Origin: Plumapathes pennacea
Taxonomy: Eukaryota > Cnidaria > Anthozoa > Antipatharia > Myriopathidae
Length of the DNA: 64,000 nucleotides
Reading direction: 5' to 3'
Assembly (NCBI GenBank): GCA_964036295.1
Contig: OZ038462.1
Span: 20,168,863-20,232,862 of the forward strand
Shown here: one piece after another, positions 42,374-57,300 of the stretch
How positions within the stretch are numbered: position 1 is the first letter of the stretch
Layout: the number at the start of each line of letters is the position of its first letter
Made by a program: the position numbers and the translations under genes
The notes under the pieces: generated by a model
The model's database searches: none
Told to the model about the DNA's origin: nothing
The model's input: the letters and a program-made list of their open reading frames with translations, nothing else

Positions 42374-45300
42374 CTGCAAAGTAAAATATTTGGACAAAAA
42401 TGGATGAGCAAATAAATCGAGAAACACTCGTTCAAAGGTTTTTGATAACAGTATTTGTTGCTGTTTCATTTCTTTCCCAGGTCCTTTATGTAAAACACTT
42501 TTTATTTATCTATTTTTTTGTTTTATCGAACTATGGCAAACTATTGCTATCATTCAAAATTATCTGATATTAATATAGTAACACTGTAAAGGCGAGGGGA
42601 TCTCCTAATACTAAAATGTAATTAGTTCAGTAATAACATGTTTCAAACAAACAATAAATATTATAGTATGACCTTCAGTATTAGCAATGTTTTCTATGCT
42701 AAATTCAAGTGTTGTACAATAAATCAGTCCACTTACCGCAATCTCCTGGCCTTTGCCTGAGATCTATTCCCCGATCTGATGTAAACAAAAACAAACATTA
42801 TTTTTACTGCTGTTTCTCTCGGATTCTTCATAATATTCGCTTACATAAACTCAGAGGAACAATGCCCTGAAGATAACTTTATCATATTGATCAAAATGAT
42901 TTTATCGTGATGAAGATTATACAGATGATGATACAGATAATGATGATGACACTGATAGTGATGGCAATGGCAATAATTATGATCATGCGGATGGTGGTGA
43001 CGATGACGGTAATGATAATGACGATGGTGGTGACAGCGATAATGATGGTGATGCCTGAATATGCTTCTTATGATGGTGATAATGCATGAATGTGGTGGTG
43101 ACGGTGATGGCGATAATATGATGGTCATGATTGGTGATGGTGGTTGCAGTCATGATGATTATCAAAATGGAGACGGAGACGACAATCGTGATAATGATGA
43201 TGGTGGGAATGACTGATAATCATTGACTACGAAATTACTGTTACAATTCTCACACTCCATAGCTCACCTGACATCGGTTGCCACTGAACCCAGCCGGGCA
43301 TTCACACCTGAGTGAGTACGCGCAGTCAGGACTGTCTTCAGTGTCACTCAAGCACTTCCCTCCATTCTTGCACTTACATTGGTAAACACGCATCTTGATC
43401 TTAAAATTGGTTGACTTGTCGCACTCGTCCGAAGCCAGGATGGAAGCAGACGTCTTATCCGTGCCTTCCACGTCCCAGGTGAAGAGATTCTTGTCAACAC
43501 TCGAGCCTGCGGGGCCCTTGTCCAGAGCAAAGCTGACTTTCGTTCCCTCGGGGTCAGTTGCTTGCAAGTCAAGCTCGAACGTCTGGCCCTCACACACGCT
43601 GTATTTACTCTTCATGTCAAATTTAGGACCCTTGTCATCTACACAAAGATAAAGGGAGCAACATGCAATTAGGTAGGGAAAGAATACAAGCATTATTCGG
43701 CTAAAAATCGTCATGCTATTTCGATATGTCATAATAAATATCGCCACATTGGTGAAAGACCGGCGTGCTAACCGCTCGGCCACCAGCACAGAGATATTAG
43801 AGTTAGCACCCTTACGTTTGTATTTTGTCCACTCGTTCCTGTTCATGTATGGGTGACACTTCAAACAAACGTCGCCCTGCTTGAATTCTTGGCGGCCATA
43901 GCAAATCCCATTAATTACACAGGCTCTTTTCTGAAACACAAGGGCAGAAACAAACGTTTAGCATGATCAAATTTAGAGAAGTTGTGTGAAAATGAATATG
44001 CGAGTAAAGCACATTTTCATAAAAAAAAAGAAAGCAAGCAAAAAAGGAGAAAAAGAAGAGGTTCGCACTAGGCTTCGTTTTGAGGCAACAGGTATCTGTG
44101 TCAGAAATGAGTTTTACAAGGGTTAAGCTGGGTTTAATAAGAACTTATCTAATTACCGGTATAAATTGTAGCGCTAATTTTCCTCTGACAGAAGCAAAAA
44201 CATCCCAAAACAACAACAACAACAAGTTCATTTATACTCAAGACTTTGCACAAAAGTTCCTGAATCAATATTTGTAAGAGTAAGAGCTACTTAGAATAAC
44301 TATATAGGGCTAATCAATGATGAAAATATATATAGAACTATATGTAGGTCACTGCCTTGCCTATTTATAAACAAATTAAAAACTGAACGAAAGCAAAACA
44401 AAAGCAGTTAGCTATTTACGCCACATGTTTTCCTTTACCTTGTGGATGTTTTCGACGCACTCTCCACTTTTCTCGCAGGAAGCGCAGTACGAGTGATACA
44501 CAACAGTTTTGAACTTGTCACTCTGATCCACTCCATTGTTGGATACCGACACAAAGTATTTCCACGGCAACTTGTCCTGATCCGCCTCTGGATAGGGGCA
44601 GGCAACTTCAAGCACGCTCTCCAAAACTCCTGCAGTTTTCACCACATCTCCATCTGCAACAGCTTGGTCGTCTTCAAACTTGAAAAACAAAAAATAAACA
44701 CAACTCATGAACTCATAAGATAACGTTTATGTTCAACTATTAATTAATCGGGTTCATGTCTCAAAACACTGATTGACTTTCTTGTGTACTACATTACACT
44801 AAACGATTGCCTGGAAAATATCAGAAATCCATTTTACTCTCAAGAGTGATCACTTTCAATTTTCAGAAATATATCCTACAGTACGGAGAACTTGGCCTTT
44901 GATACCATGCTCAGATGAAAATCAGTTCTCACTACATCTCTCATACGTTTTCTTCTCAAAAGGCTCGGAGAATCTGCATGTTGATCTTGGGAGTGAAGGT
45001 GTTTATGCGCATGTTGAGTTATAATGCACGCGGAATTCGTCAGCGTTCACCAATCAGATCGCGCGTACTATCCAGCTTATCTTATAAAGTCAAATTGAAA
45101 CACTGTCTGCAGGCAAGAGAGCAAGAGTAACGGAAGTAGGCATTTAGTGATATACAGACATTCGAAGATGCTTGGGAAGTTTATTTTCTCTTCTACAAAA
45201 CATATGTTCTGGTCCTAAAGTCCTACCTTGAATGGTTGAAAGTGGCAGGTCAGCTTGTCTGACTCCAAGAATTGAGTTCCTTCCAGACGAATTAGTTTGC

Positions 45301-48300
45301 ATTTCCTTTTATCCAGATCACAGAGTCCATCTCCTTGAATACCCGTCACCTCAGGTGGTTTGTTCAAGTCAATACTGCAGTCTTCAGCACCAAAGCCTTC
45401 ATTGCATTCACATTTCCCATCTTTACATTGACCTTTACCACTGCAGTCGCCAGGACAGATCGCTCCAAGGATGCTGGTTGGAGGAACCATGTTGCCGTCC
45501 TCGTCCTCTTCATACAGATCTGGGTTCCTCGTTGCCTGGTCTTCACATAAATGTGCCAGAGAGGACAGCGCGGAATCAGCAATTGACAAATCGCCCGTCA
45601 CCTGAAACAGAAATTTGATCAGCTTAACTGGCCCGTTCGTATTAAACTGAATATTTATTAATAATTATTGTAAGCATCGAGAGCAAAAGGATGGTTTGCT
45701 TGATGTAAATTGTTAACGTACCGACGCATTGGTTGGCAACAAGAATGCCGTTTGCACTTGTTTGCAAGTTGTAAATATGGACATTATTTTTATTAATTTA
45801 AAGTCGCGCGTGCAACGGTGGCCTAAGGAAGTTAGCTGCTCCTCGGTTATCCTGGTCTTTGTAACTTTCAGTTAACTACGATAAATCTCATTATGACCCA
45901 TCAAATATTTCCTCCCGCGCATGATTGGTGGAATCGTGACACGTGACCGAATAACGTCCGCTCTGACAATATCCGAACACATTTTTATACATTTAATCAC
46001 AAAAATTATTACAAGACGACTACTGAGGGGGACATCAATTCATTTGTCGAAAAATCAGTTCCAGAAAGCACTAAAAAGCTTCACAGTTTCCGCGCCGTTA
46101 TTTGCGCTGCGAGAGGAAATAATTGAAGGATAAGAAAGACAATAAACTACTTTTGGCTTCGGAAATATGCACGGATAATCATCCTTGGACATTATCTGTT
46201 CCTCGAAACTCACAGTTCCCTCAAGCTTCGCTCTCGGGCAACTGTTCGCTTCTCGGAACAGATAATATCCTCGAACAATTATCCGTGCATATTTCCTCGC
46301 CAAAAGTGGTTTATTGTTTGTATATCCTGAGGCATTGCAAAAAATTGCAAAAAAATGATGAACAAGACAAATCCAAAGTTACAAAACAACTGGGCCCGAT
46401 TGTTTAAAGAGTGGTTAGCGTTATCCACCGGATAAATCTTTATCCAGTTGAGAAAATGAGTTTAAATGTTAACACTTATCCACTGGATAGCGATTTATTC
46501 GGTGAATAGCGTTTTCCACTCTTTGAACAACCGGGCCCTACAGTGTAAGCCCTGGACACCCCTGAAACGTTTACTGTTGATTGTAATTTTTGGTTTCCTA
46601 GTTTGCTGATTGTGCAAAGACACGATATCCGATCACATGGTACGATTGTTCTACAGATAGAGCGGTTTTCGAATGGCTCTCGAATTAAATGTGTACTGAT
46701 AACTACAGTTTTGTATTTGCTACATTTTCCAGGATTGGTTACCAGGGCAACATTGAATTGTCCTGAGAATCTGCATCTTTAAGGATCAAGACAGTTCCTT
46801 CTTAAGAGTTAGAAATGCTCACATAAAAGAGGTAAAAGTTTTACCCTGATATCCAACAAGCATTCCTCCATTCTATCGGCTGCGCCAACATCCAGATCCC
46901 CACATGCCTTTGCCGCAACTGAATTCACAAGAACCTCTGTGCACTTCGCTCGAGCTTCAGCTTCAGTGACGCCCGTCTCTCCCCAGGCCGGGAGAACATC
47001 AGTGTCCTCTGCAGACAATCTCTTCGAAATGCTCGTCGAGGCGTCGAAATCATAATACAGTTCATCGTACTCATAGTCATCTTCACTGTAAAACCGCTCC
47101 TCGCCCTCTGTGTCGGTAGACAGATCCCTCTTTCGGCGGCCGCCCCCATATTGGAGAGCACCAGGGGTCAAGAATACATCAGTACCTAATTAGACCGATC
47201 ATAAAGTTGTTTTAGGATGACTGTCGAAAGTAAGCGTGTGATTGGTTTTGCGTTTTGTAACCTAAATCGGATTGGCCCAAACAAACTTGGCAGAATTATA
47301 GGCCAATCAGAAACAAAATGCACTTGTACTGCTAATGAGCCATTCTTAAGACGAACTTGTTTGAGCTCATGCTCGTTGCGTTCGGCTGAAGAATGAAATC
47401 GCTTATTAATTAGCTTAATAACATGATGTAAATATTGTTTTGTAAATATTGTTTTGTGCTTGTATTCAGTCCATCCTAGACCACTGATTTGTAAATAATG
47501 TTCTATAGATATTCATCTGTAATTGTGATAAATAAATGAAGATGTGAAATCAACACTTGAAATGGACCTAAGGTTTAATACAAAATTGAAGACATGTATG
47601 CGGAGCGTGTAAAATCCAAAATTCATTTCGGCAGCCTACAGTCACCTGAAATTACAGTTAGAATTTTAATGAAATGCAAGTCAGAGTTTTGAACGCTGTG
47701 AATACATAAAATTAATAGTCCCTACAAATGTGCAAAAGGACTCATGACTCAACGATAAGTGTACTAACTTCTGTGGCGAAGTGTTCTCAGTTGCTTTGCC
47801 TGACTCAACATGCAGTTAAAGCAAAATGAAACTAAATTCTTACTGCAACTGTAACCACGTGTTTACTGAAACCTTTTGCAGATTTAACTAAATCTATAAT
47901 TGTGGACTTTGGGCTCCTGCACTTTTTACTGAAAACGCCATTTCCTCTTGAATGGTTTCCGGTCTTAGCAAATACAGTAATGAAACGCGATGGATTCAAG
48001 AGTATGTGTTTTAACTTGCATTAACTGTGCAAACATGGGGATGAGCTACAGGTAACCTTCGTGGACTGATTTTAATCGAGAACGAAGAGAACCTAAAGAG
48101 AATCTAAGTGGGCAAAAAGAAAAAAGGCGTGAACAGGCAATAATCCCGGCATGCACGCGGCACCCCATACTATTAAGATTCCATGAACCAATTTATGCTT
48201 GAGACAAATTATCCATCTAGACGAGTTTATTGTCAAATGGATAACACATCCTGATATAAAACAGGAGACGATTTTTCTACAAATAACCTGACGGATCTAT

Positions 48301-51300
48301 CTGTCTTAGAGGAATCACCCGTCTGGTAAAACGTCTTCAAGACGTGCTACCAGACGAATCAAGTACAAACGGATTATGCGCCAAGAATTGTCCAAAAGCC
48401 GAACTTACGGATAATTCGTGAGATACCCCAATGAGAAAAGAAGAAAAAAAAAACATGTTATTAAATTAAATAAGAGTAACATTAAGTGCTGTAACAATTA
48501 ATATCTTTTTGAATGAATTTTACTGAATGAATGAATGACTATTTATATGAGTTATTCACATACCTGCGTTTAAGTTGATACCCGGTCGGTTGACCGTGCA
48601 AGACAAATAACCAACATTACCGTTTTCCTTCGATCCACATACATCAGGAGGGGTAACCACTTTAGCGGGTAATCTGTCAAACAAACTTTGTCCTGCAGGA
48701 ATTCTGAACAAACAAAAATGAAAGCACAATGTATGACCTTCCGCCTGAAATAACTCGAGTGAATATTTCAAGATTCTCTAAACTAAGACTTGATTTAGAT
48801 CGCCCTCTTTAAGTTCCATGTTTGAGCTGAAGTCCTGAATTGGCATCATATAACTCGGGTTCGAGTCGGAAACACTTTTTCAGCCATTATTAACTTTAAA
48901 ATACTTCTTTGTGCAAGTGCTTCGGATCAAAATGACGTGTATCACAACGGCAGATGTGTGAGATGCGTATTAATCATTGGATACGTATTACCAAGCCGTA
49001 TCCAAAGCAAATGTGTTTATTCGCATTCGCTTGCAATTTTGCTGAAAACCAAACTACCCGAATTCGCAATCTCCGTCTGTCTGCGAAACTCCGACAAAAA
49101 CTAAACCAACACCTACATGCATGTATGCGTTTCTGGGCCCAGTTTTATAACGCTGTATTAGGCCCCGTAATCCTACAGTAAGTCTGAGCGTACAGTCGCT
49201 TTGCATCCGGGACGAATCCGATTGAGCCCCTTGACAGAAACGTCTGCGATTTAAGTGTAAAAAGTCCATACTTGACCTTTTGACTCAAATCCACTGAACT
49301 GAATCTGATTGGTCGATACACAGTAATTTGATTTGCTCAATCCGAAGCATCCTGGGGCCAATTCAATACAGCATTTACAAGTGTATTTTACAAGCTCGAT
49401 CAACTTCTCCACACGTCAAAACACACTTTAATCCAATACAATGGTCAAATATTGTTGTAGTTGTGCACTGGGGACCTGTATCTGTAATATTGTACAGACT
49501 TTGCTGGACTAAATTCCATTTAGTGGTGTTTGAATAATGGTCCAACTTGTAAAATATACGTGTAAATGTTTATGGAATTGGTCCCTGATGTGAAGTGGCT
49601 GTATTCACAGGTTAGCTAATGACCTGGCTATAATCCTAAGCTTTTTTGTCATGGATGATTTTTGCTCACAAAAGACTTCGATGCTTTAGTTGGCCTTCAC
49701 ACAAAATATCGTACAGTATCTTGTCAACCAAGAGTATGAGATAAAGAAATTGTATTAATCCCAGATTAGCTTGACTGGTCTTTGAACCACTCAGCCTGGA
49801 CATACCTGATCGCAGGGCCAAATATTTCATTGGCGATGTTCGATTCATCGCCTCCGTTGTGTTGTTATTCCCGCATTGCCCCGCCGACTTCTCAAAATCG
49901 TCACTTGGTGTTGTCAGATATAGATTAGAGTACGTTGATCCGTAAGCTTGCACTTTCACGCTTGCTCCGGACTTGAAGTAAGCCTGGGAATGAAGACAAC
50001 AATAAATTTCCTTGTTCGTTCGCATTCACTGTTCCATCACACTACTTCAGATATCGTATTACATGCAACGTGTGTGTAACTGTGTGTATGTTACATTTAT
50101 AAAGCTTCCGGCAACGTATTTTCCCCGAGCGAAGCGAGGGAAATAATCACAACGCTAATGCAGTAGTATCGCATCATTCGGAGACTCCAAACGTGTCGCC
50201 ATCTCGAAATTTAATGTTCGTCTGTCAGTATGTCTTACAACCTCGTCCCCAGTTCCTATTGCTGCTTAACCAATAACAAAGACCAAATAACAAATAGCTT
50301 CAAAAAATAATAGCACAGGAAGCCTATTTAATTGTGCTGCCTATGGATTCAAAATTGGAAAATCAGTGTTCCTTTGTATTAAATTTTGAGAACGTGCTTG
50401 GCAGACTGTATGAATTAATTTGACGTGCCGACCGTGGGAAATACGTATTTCGTCACGCAATCGACTCTTTTTTTCAACGCAAAAGTATAACACACACCAT
50501 TCTTTTTCTCCTTCCTTTGCGTGTACCACTTGACTTCGAAGAAAAGATTGAGTCAACATTTCGGTAAAACAAAGGCTACTCTTGTTGGGAGTACCAAAGT
50601 AAAAGGTAGAGCGAGTGGGTATCTGCGATTATCGTATTTATAGTATCTGTATATCTGCGTACGCATTTTGAAGCTGTGCCCATTCATTTACAAAGCAGTC
50701 GTGTTCGTTCAGCTTTAAAATTCAGGAAATTGTTGAACATTAGTCACAAATACAGTAATGCGGCACACCGAATTTTGTCCGGAACTTCCTGATAACCTGG
50801 TACACATACCGTGAATCCTCAAAATTTCAAGTTTAGGATAAGGCGTGGGGGAGTGGGGGGGGGGGGGGGTTATCTATTTTTTCACAAATCGTGGCCAGAT
50901 GGTCATTTATTTTGGTAATGTGTAATAGTTGCCCATAAACAACAACATAACGTAAGCCGTTTGTATAGTTTTATAAATAGCGATATACTTCGTAATTATT
51001 TCCGTTTAGTTAGTTCGCTAAACGTATTCACAAAACGTCACGTCGATTTCGATAGTTTTAATTTACCGTTTGTGCAAAAACAACAAAAGAGAGGGAAAGA
51101 GGAGGAGGGGGGGGGGGGGTTAATTCAAATTTTGGCTGAAAGAAGGGGCGCTTATTCAGGGGGGGAGCGCTTATTCAAGAATTTAGGTTATCCTTCCGGA
51201 AATGAGTGTCACTGTTCAACCAACAGCCTCTGTACCATGGATTGTCTGGTGTCACCACACTGCAAATGTCCTTTATGTGAGGCCAGTAAATAATTATTGT

Positions 51301-54300
51301 TTTCATTATTACTTACAGTGAATACAGTTGTACGGCCCGAATTGCTTCGCTTCACTCTCACTCGTCCATTGAGAGGCTCTGGCGAGAGCTGCACTGCGCG
51401 AGGTGCGCCATTACATGCATCGATCTTAACGACATCGTTGTTTTCTCTAATGGCCACTGCGCAGTTACACACAACAGACCAGCAACGGTGGATGCGAGCG
51501 TGAATCTGTTAAGGGAAAACGGAACATACATCGGTCAGGCACCTTTGTCAGGTACTTCGATTATTGACTACAAATATGAAGTTAGCATAACGTTTATTAG
51601 CTAATTAGGAAAATTACGAAAATGATCCAATTATAACTCCCTTGTTTGCAGTCTATTAGTACCTCAAAGTTCCTCTTAGGGTTCTTTGTCAAGACATAGT
51701 CTCCTGGAATCCTGAGGTGGTGGTAATACCTGAAAAAAATAATTGTGTACATTACATCATTTAAGCAACAGAGATACCACTTTTAGCCCTACTTATGAAC
51801 GCAAGAACTATTGAGAGGTTTTCCGCTGTAAACTCGAGTAATGGCGCACCAGAACAAGAAGCATTACTGTATTCTTTAAGAAATATATAACGCGTTGCCG
51901 TGTAATATAGCCTCATCTAAACACAACGGAAATTGGGAGAATACGAGAGTAGCGTAAGGAAACCACGAGGCCGCATTGCTTTCATAAAATAATTAGTCAA
52001 TAAAATTCACGTCAGCGTGCAATATACTCTCATCTAACATACGTTTTTAGCCAATCAGAATGCGCGTAGTATCATAGTTATTTTAAACTGTAATTTATCT
52101 CAATTTCCTCGTTTACCTGTGTAAGATAATTCTGTATGAATAACACCAATAACAGTGAAGGAGCATAAGGGAATATTTGATTTTCACTCAGTGGTGCAGC
52201 ACAAGCTCTCTTCATGGTAATGGATCCAATAGTAATAATTGTATATTTCAACTTACTTTCCATCAGTAATCATATTATGAGGACCTATTGCAGATACACA
52301 CATAATCATTATATACTTTTACAGTATTTAGACCCAGATTCCATCAAAAGTTGAGGTAAAAATCCCCACAGGTCAAACATGCCCCCATGGATACGCCCAC
52401 ATAATTTCTCTGCTGTTTGCTCTTTCGATATTTTTCTCCACTTACTTTCTATCAAAAGAAGTGATATGAGGATCTCCACAAGTAATACACGTGCTCGCTT
52501 TCACGTCTACGCTGGTTATCTGCAGATTTAAACAAACCTTTAATCTTTACCTGTTCGAGTTTGATATTTGATTTAAAGAAAGAAAAAAAAGCAAACCTAG
52601 ACTTGAATGATAACGTGAGCTTGACGGAGACAAGGGAACTACAAAGACACTTTGATTTTTTCGCTTATTGCAGACTTCGTAGTCAAAGGTATTTATCAAT
52701 TTTCCTAACCACAAATTCACTCTTGTTTGGAAATAAGAAGTTGTAACAGAACTTACATCAACACCAGTCCCAGGGGTCTGTCTCTTGTCCAGACTTCTCT
52801 TTCCTACACTCTGCCAAAAAAGATAAAGAAACCATGCAAGAAATCCTTGAAGATAAGGCCATTTAGTCAATAAACATACAGTACAGTGAAGAGCTGTTGA
52901 AAGTAATCTTGTGCAAATGCTTCAAGAAGAGGTGAAACTGATAGCAATTTGCTCACACAAGCAAGCAAATAGCGATATCCTGCGGTATCCTTCATGTAAG
53001 TCAATATATAGGGTTTTACATAATAAAGTAAGCGAACTCCTCTGCGCCCTGTGCACTAACATTGTAAACGAAATCTAAGTTTCTCTAATAATACAGGAAT
53101 GTCAGCCTGGACGACCAATCGCCTGAGAAGGTTTGACTTGAGAAAGATTTTCTTGCCAAGCTCCAGATTCATAAGGCCAACAACAACAATGCCTTTATTG
53201 TAATTTTTATCACACAGTAAATATGAATAACAGTGAATAAATGGAGTGAGCCAAATCCACTCAACCATTTGAAAAGTAACGCCGGTAATAAAAATCATCT
53301 TGCAAGTAGTTAACAACAGGTCTTGGGTGAGAATACCACAAGATTGATGTTGAACACTCCTGGGAGCAAAAGGCCGGTAGGATGCTACTTTATTATATAC
53401 ATACTGAGACATACTCACGAAAAAGCCATATCGTGAAATTTCGTACGCAAATGAGTTCTAGCCAATGAGAAGCCGCGAACGACGCTTTTCACACGTGAAA
53501 AAAATCGTTCGTCCAATCACAAGCTGCGAACGACAATTTTTCACTACTTTTAAAGGGTTTCCCGGTCCCATCATAAATGTCTCAGTATGTATATAATATA
53601 CAGAAAACATCATGGAAAGTGCTGTGTACAGTTTTTATTCACTCGTTGTTTCGTATCATAAAACTCACTCGCTCGCAAAGCCTCGCTCGTTCGTTTTATG
53701 ATACTTCACAACTCGTGAATAAAAAAAAACCGTACGCGCGCACTTTCCATGAAGTAATCTCTATGTTTTACCTGCTGCAGAGCATACGAAAGGAGCACCA
53801 ATTCATAAATCACCAAACCAAGGTGTGAAGTGAATTGTATTCCCAAATTACAAATAAAAAAGCACAGCTCCTTCAGGAAAAGTGGTATCATGAAAAAAGT
53901 GCAAACATTACTTGCACCGGGGCTACTGTGTTGCAAATTCATTTAGTGGTCAGGGCGGGATTTGAACCTGGGACCTCCGGATTTCAAGTCCAGCCCTGTA
54001 ACCACTCGGCCACGCTGCCTTCCTAAATATTCACTATAACCATCTAGTATGTATATGAAAGAACTGGCAAATGTCACTCCTGTACCTTTTTCACCACCAC
54101 CTGGTAACCTTTCCAGAACTGGCTTTCACCAGGCTCATCATCTGCCATGGCAAAGAGCACCTCCATTTTTTTAGTTCCATCATCGACGAAATCACGGACT
54201 GCGGTGACAGTCACTTCATCACTCTCCAATTGTTTTTCCGGGATGGTCAAAATAGTTTTGGATAAAGCAATATCCTCTGGTGATGCACCACCTCGTGTGA

Positions 54301-57300
54301 CCTTAAGAACAATATCCTTGGGCACAGTAAAGTCTGTTCCTGCACCATTGATGGGGAAGGCAATGCTTGCCACAATGGCTTTACCAGGCTCATCTTCACG
54401 AACAGTGAGAGTGTCTGGTGTGACCTGAAAATGCAACAAAGTTAGTCTAATCAGTTTTATCTGAGTAAAGTATCAGGTGGTGAGAGACTGACAGAGAGGA
54501 TTGTGAAGTTGATCACCAGCTTGGGAGTGAATTGAAAGGGTAATTTTTAAAGGTTGAATACCAGGGCAAATGAAGTTTGAACAGAGCAGCTTCCGGTCCG
54601 CTCTTATTTTGAACTGAAGGAAGGAAGTTCCTTATCAAAGTTCCAGCGCACTGTTTGAACAGTTAAGCTGAAACTACAACTTACTTTGTGTATATGTTGT
54701 AGTTGGAAATTTTCTCTTGGTTCAAAAAAATTAATTTTGGTGTAAAGAAATTTACCTAGTTTAATATTTTAGGTTTGGTCACTGTGACTTTTCGGTTTTT
54801 ACTGACATTTACAAATTTCTTTCGGAATCTATCGGGTTTCTATCAGAATTGGCAACAAACGTTACGTCACGTTTGAGCTGAAGCAATGGGGCTCAAGTTC
54901 TACTCAGAGTGGAAACCTTTTTATCTACCCTGCCGTTATTGCCATTATTTCCTTTGTCTGTGCGTTTCTGATCAAAACGATAGGGATTACACATCATTGA
55001 AAAATCAGGAAATCCAGGCATCATACAGCCATGGGAAATTATTGGTCCTTACCGTAATGCCAGTGTAAACCTCTTCGCTATTTTTATATGCTGACCAATC
55101 TTTGTTGTTTCCTTTCTTGAACCTCCCACGAATTCGACAAGAGATCTGACAAAGACAATAGAGTGATTTGGTTGATTAATATACCAAGTAAGACCAATAC
55201 ATAGAGCCGTTTTCAGATGACTTAAAAATAATATTGCGTGGCAATCCAATTTGGTATTTTGCTACGGTACACTTTTGGATTAATAATGGTAATAGGACTG
55301 AGTGGAGTCCGATTCGGTCTGTAATCATACGAGTGATTACGAAATCGGACGGCCGCGCTTCGCGGGAGTCCGATTTCGTAATCACTCGTATGATTACAGA
55401 CCGACATCGGACGACACGAAGTCCTCTTACCAATTAATCATAAATATTACAATTTCTGAGAATGAAATGATCATATAGCTTCAGCGTCTTCTGCTGTACT
55501 ATACATAAAAACAAAGCATCGAGAAGTACTTCAGCGCCGATCGATTCACGCGCGTACACACGGCTCGGCGTTTGTAAACACGTTAACCGCTTGTTCGTAC
55601 TCATCTAGCTCTCAGTTTTATCAACTTAAAATACTTGAGAGAAACAAGAAGCTAATTTACCCAATGATTTGAGTTGAATGCGGATTTTCGAAGTAGAAGT
55701 CGAAAATGTGTAAGTTCTGTACACATCGTGAACTAAACAAACGCGTCCGATTGACGAAAATTTCCAGTCTTCTTTCGTTCCATAGTGACTGTTCACGTTC
55801 TTCGACTGACCACAAACTGTTCCTTGCATGTTAAGTTGTTCAAGAATTAACAAAATTTGCCTTTCGAGATGCCACAAACTCACACTGGCAATCGTTTTTT
55901 CCACTGAAAATCAGTGTAAGGCTGATTGGTGCATTTAAATTTCGCTCTTGCTTATGATTGGTTAAGCCAACTGTCCGATTACAGAACAAAGAAGTATCCG
56001 ATTACAGAACAATAAGTGTCCAATTAATGATTAATCGGTGGTGTTATGAACCAATCACATTCGAGGAAATTGTAATATTTATGATTAAAAGCATTCTTGA
56101 CCGATCAGAAACAAAATCAAAACATGAGTGCGAACTTCAAGTATGTCAATGGCAATGGTGTTTCCTCACATGCACTACTTTTAAGTACCATTAAAATGGT
56201 TTCTTCTTTAAAATATAACCAACTGTAAACTATGTTGGTTCTTGATTGGTTGAAAGTGCTTCTTGCAGCTTCTGTTATTGGTGAATATGTAATTTCATCC
56301 GAAAACCACCCTAGAGTAAAGCTGTCAAACTGCATTTTAACTGTTTAAATCCAAAAAGCTTAAAATGCAGGTTCTCTCAACCTTCTAATAAAAAAAATGC
56401 ACAAGTGATTTAGTGAGTAATAATAGTTTAATCAGCTTTCATGTTAAGAAGGTATCGAAATTCTCCTTACTGTATGATACATTTCTGGTAAGAAACTGAA
56501 AGGGAAAATCGGAGTTAATCACTCTTGGGAGTGGAAGCAATACATACAGTAGTTTCACTGCCGTGTTTGTTTGTTTTTGCTTTGTTTTGTTTTGTTTTTG
56601 TTTTTTTGTTTTTTTGTTTTTATTTTCATATAAATTATACTTAAAATGCAAATGAATTATTTACTAATTCCCTCAATTATCATGTGATTATAATACTATT
56701 AAAATGAGCACCTTTAGTTCAGGAGTTGAAAATTGAACCTGACTATCTTTTGGCAGTAATGGGGGCTCAAGGGGTTCTCCTCATGAGTGAGAGTATGCTG
56801 TATGGTTTTGATCCCAAAATTTTACCCTATTTCAGACCTGCATCCACAAATTGTCACTCTGCTGTATTTCGGACCTGTACAGTATCCAAAAATTTCCCCT
56901 ATTACAGATTAACATAATAGCGAAACCAACAAAATCTACCACCCTATTCGGGACCAAAATGATGACAAAACTGTATCCTATTCTCAAACTAGCCCAAATA
57001 AGTACTAATGACACCCTTTAGAGCAGCACATACTGTACATGGTACTACGTACACCTATACAAGTCCCCCCTCCCCCTCTCCCCTCCCTACACAGGATAAG
57101 GATAAGAAAACCTGGGCAGATAATACAGTGGTGTGACTTTACAATCTAAACTGTGACATAAAATATCATATTTCAGGAAACACCTTGAAATTTAAATTTA
57201 AATCTGAATTCAGAACATCACCTGCAGTTATAATATTTCCTTGAATGTGATTGTTGCATAAACTTTCATGTCATTAATTAAACACTTTATGTTTGTTGAA

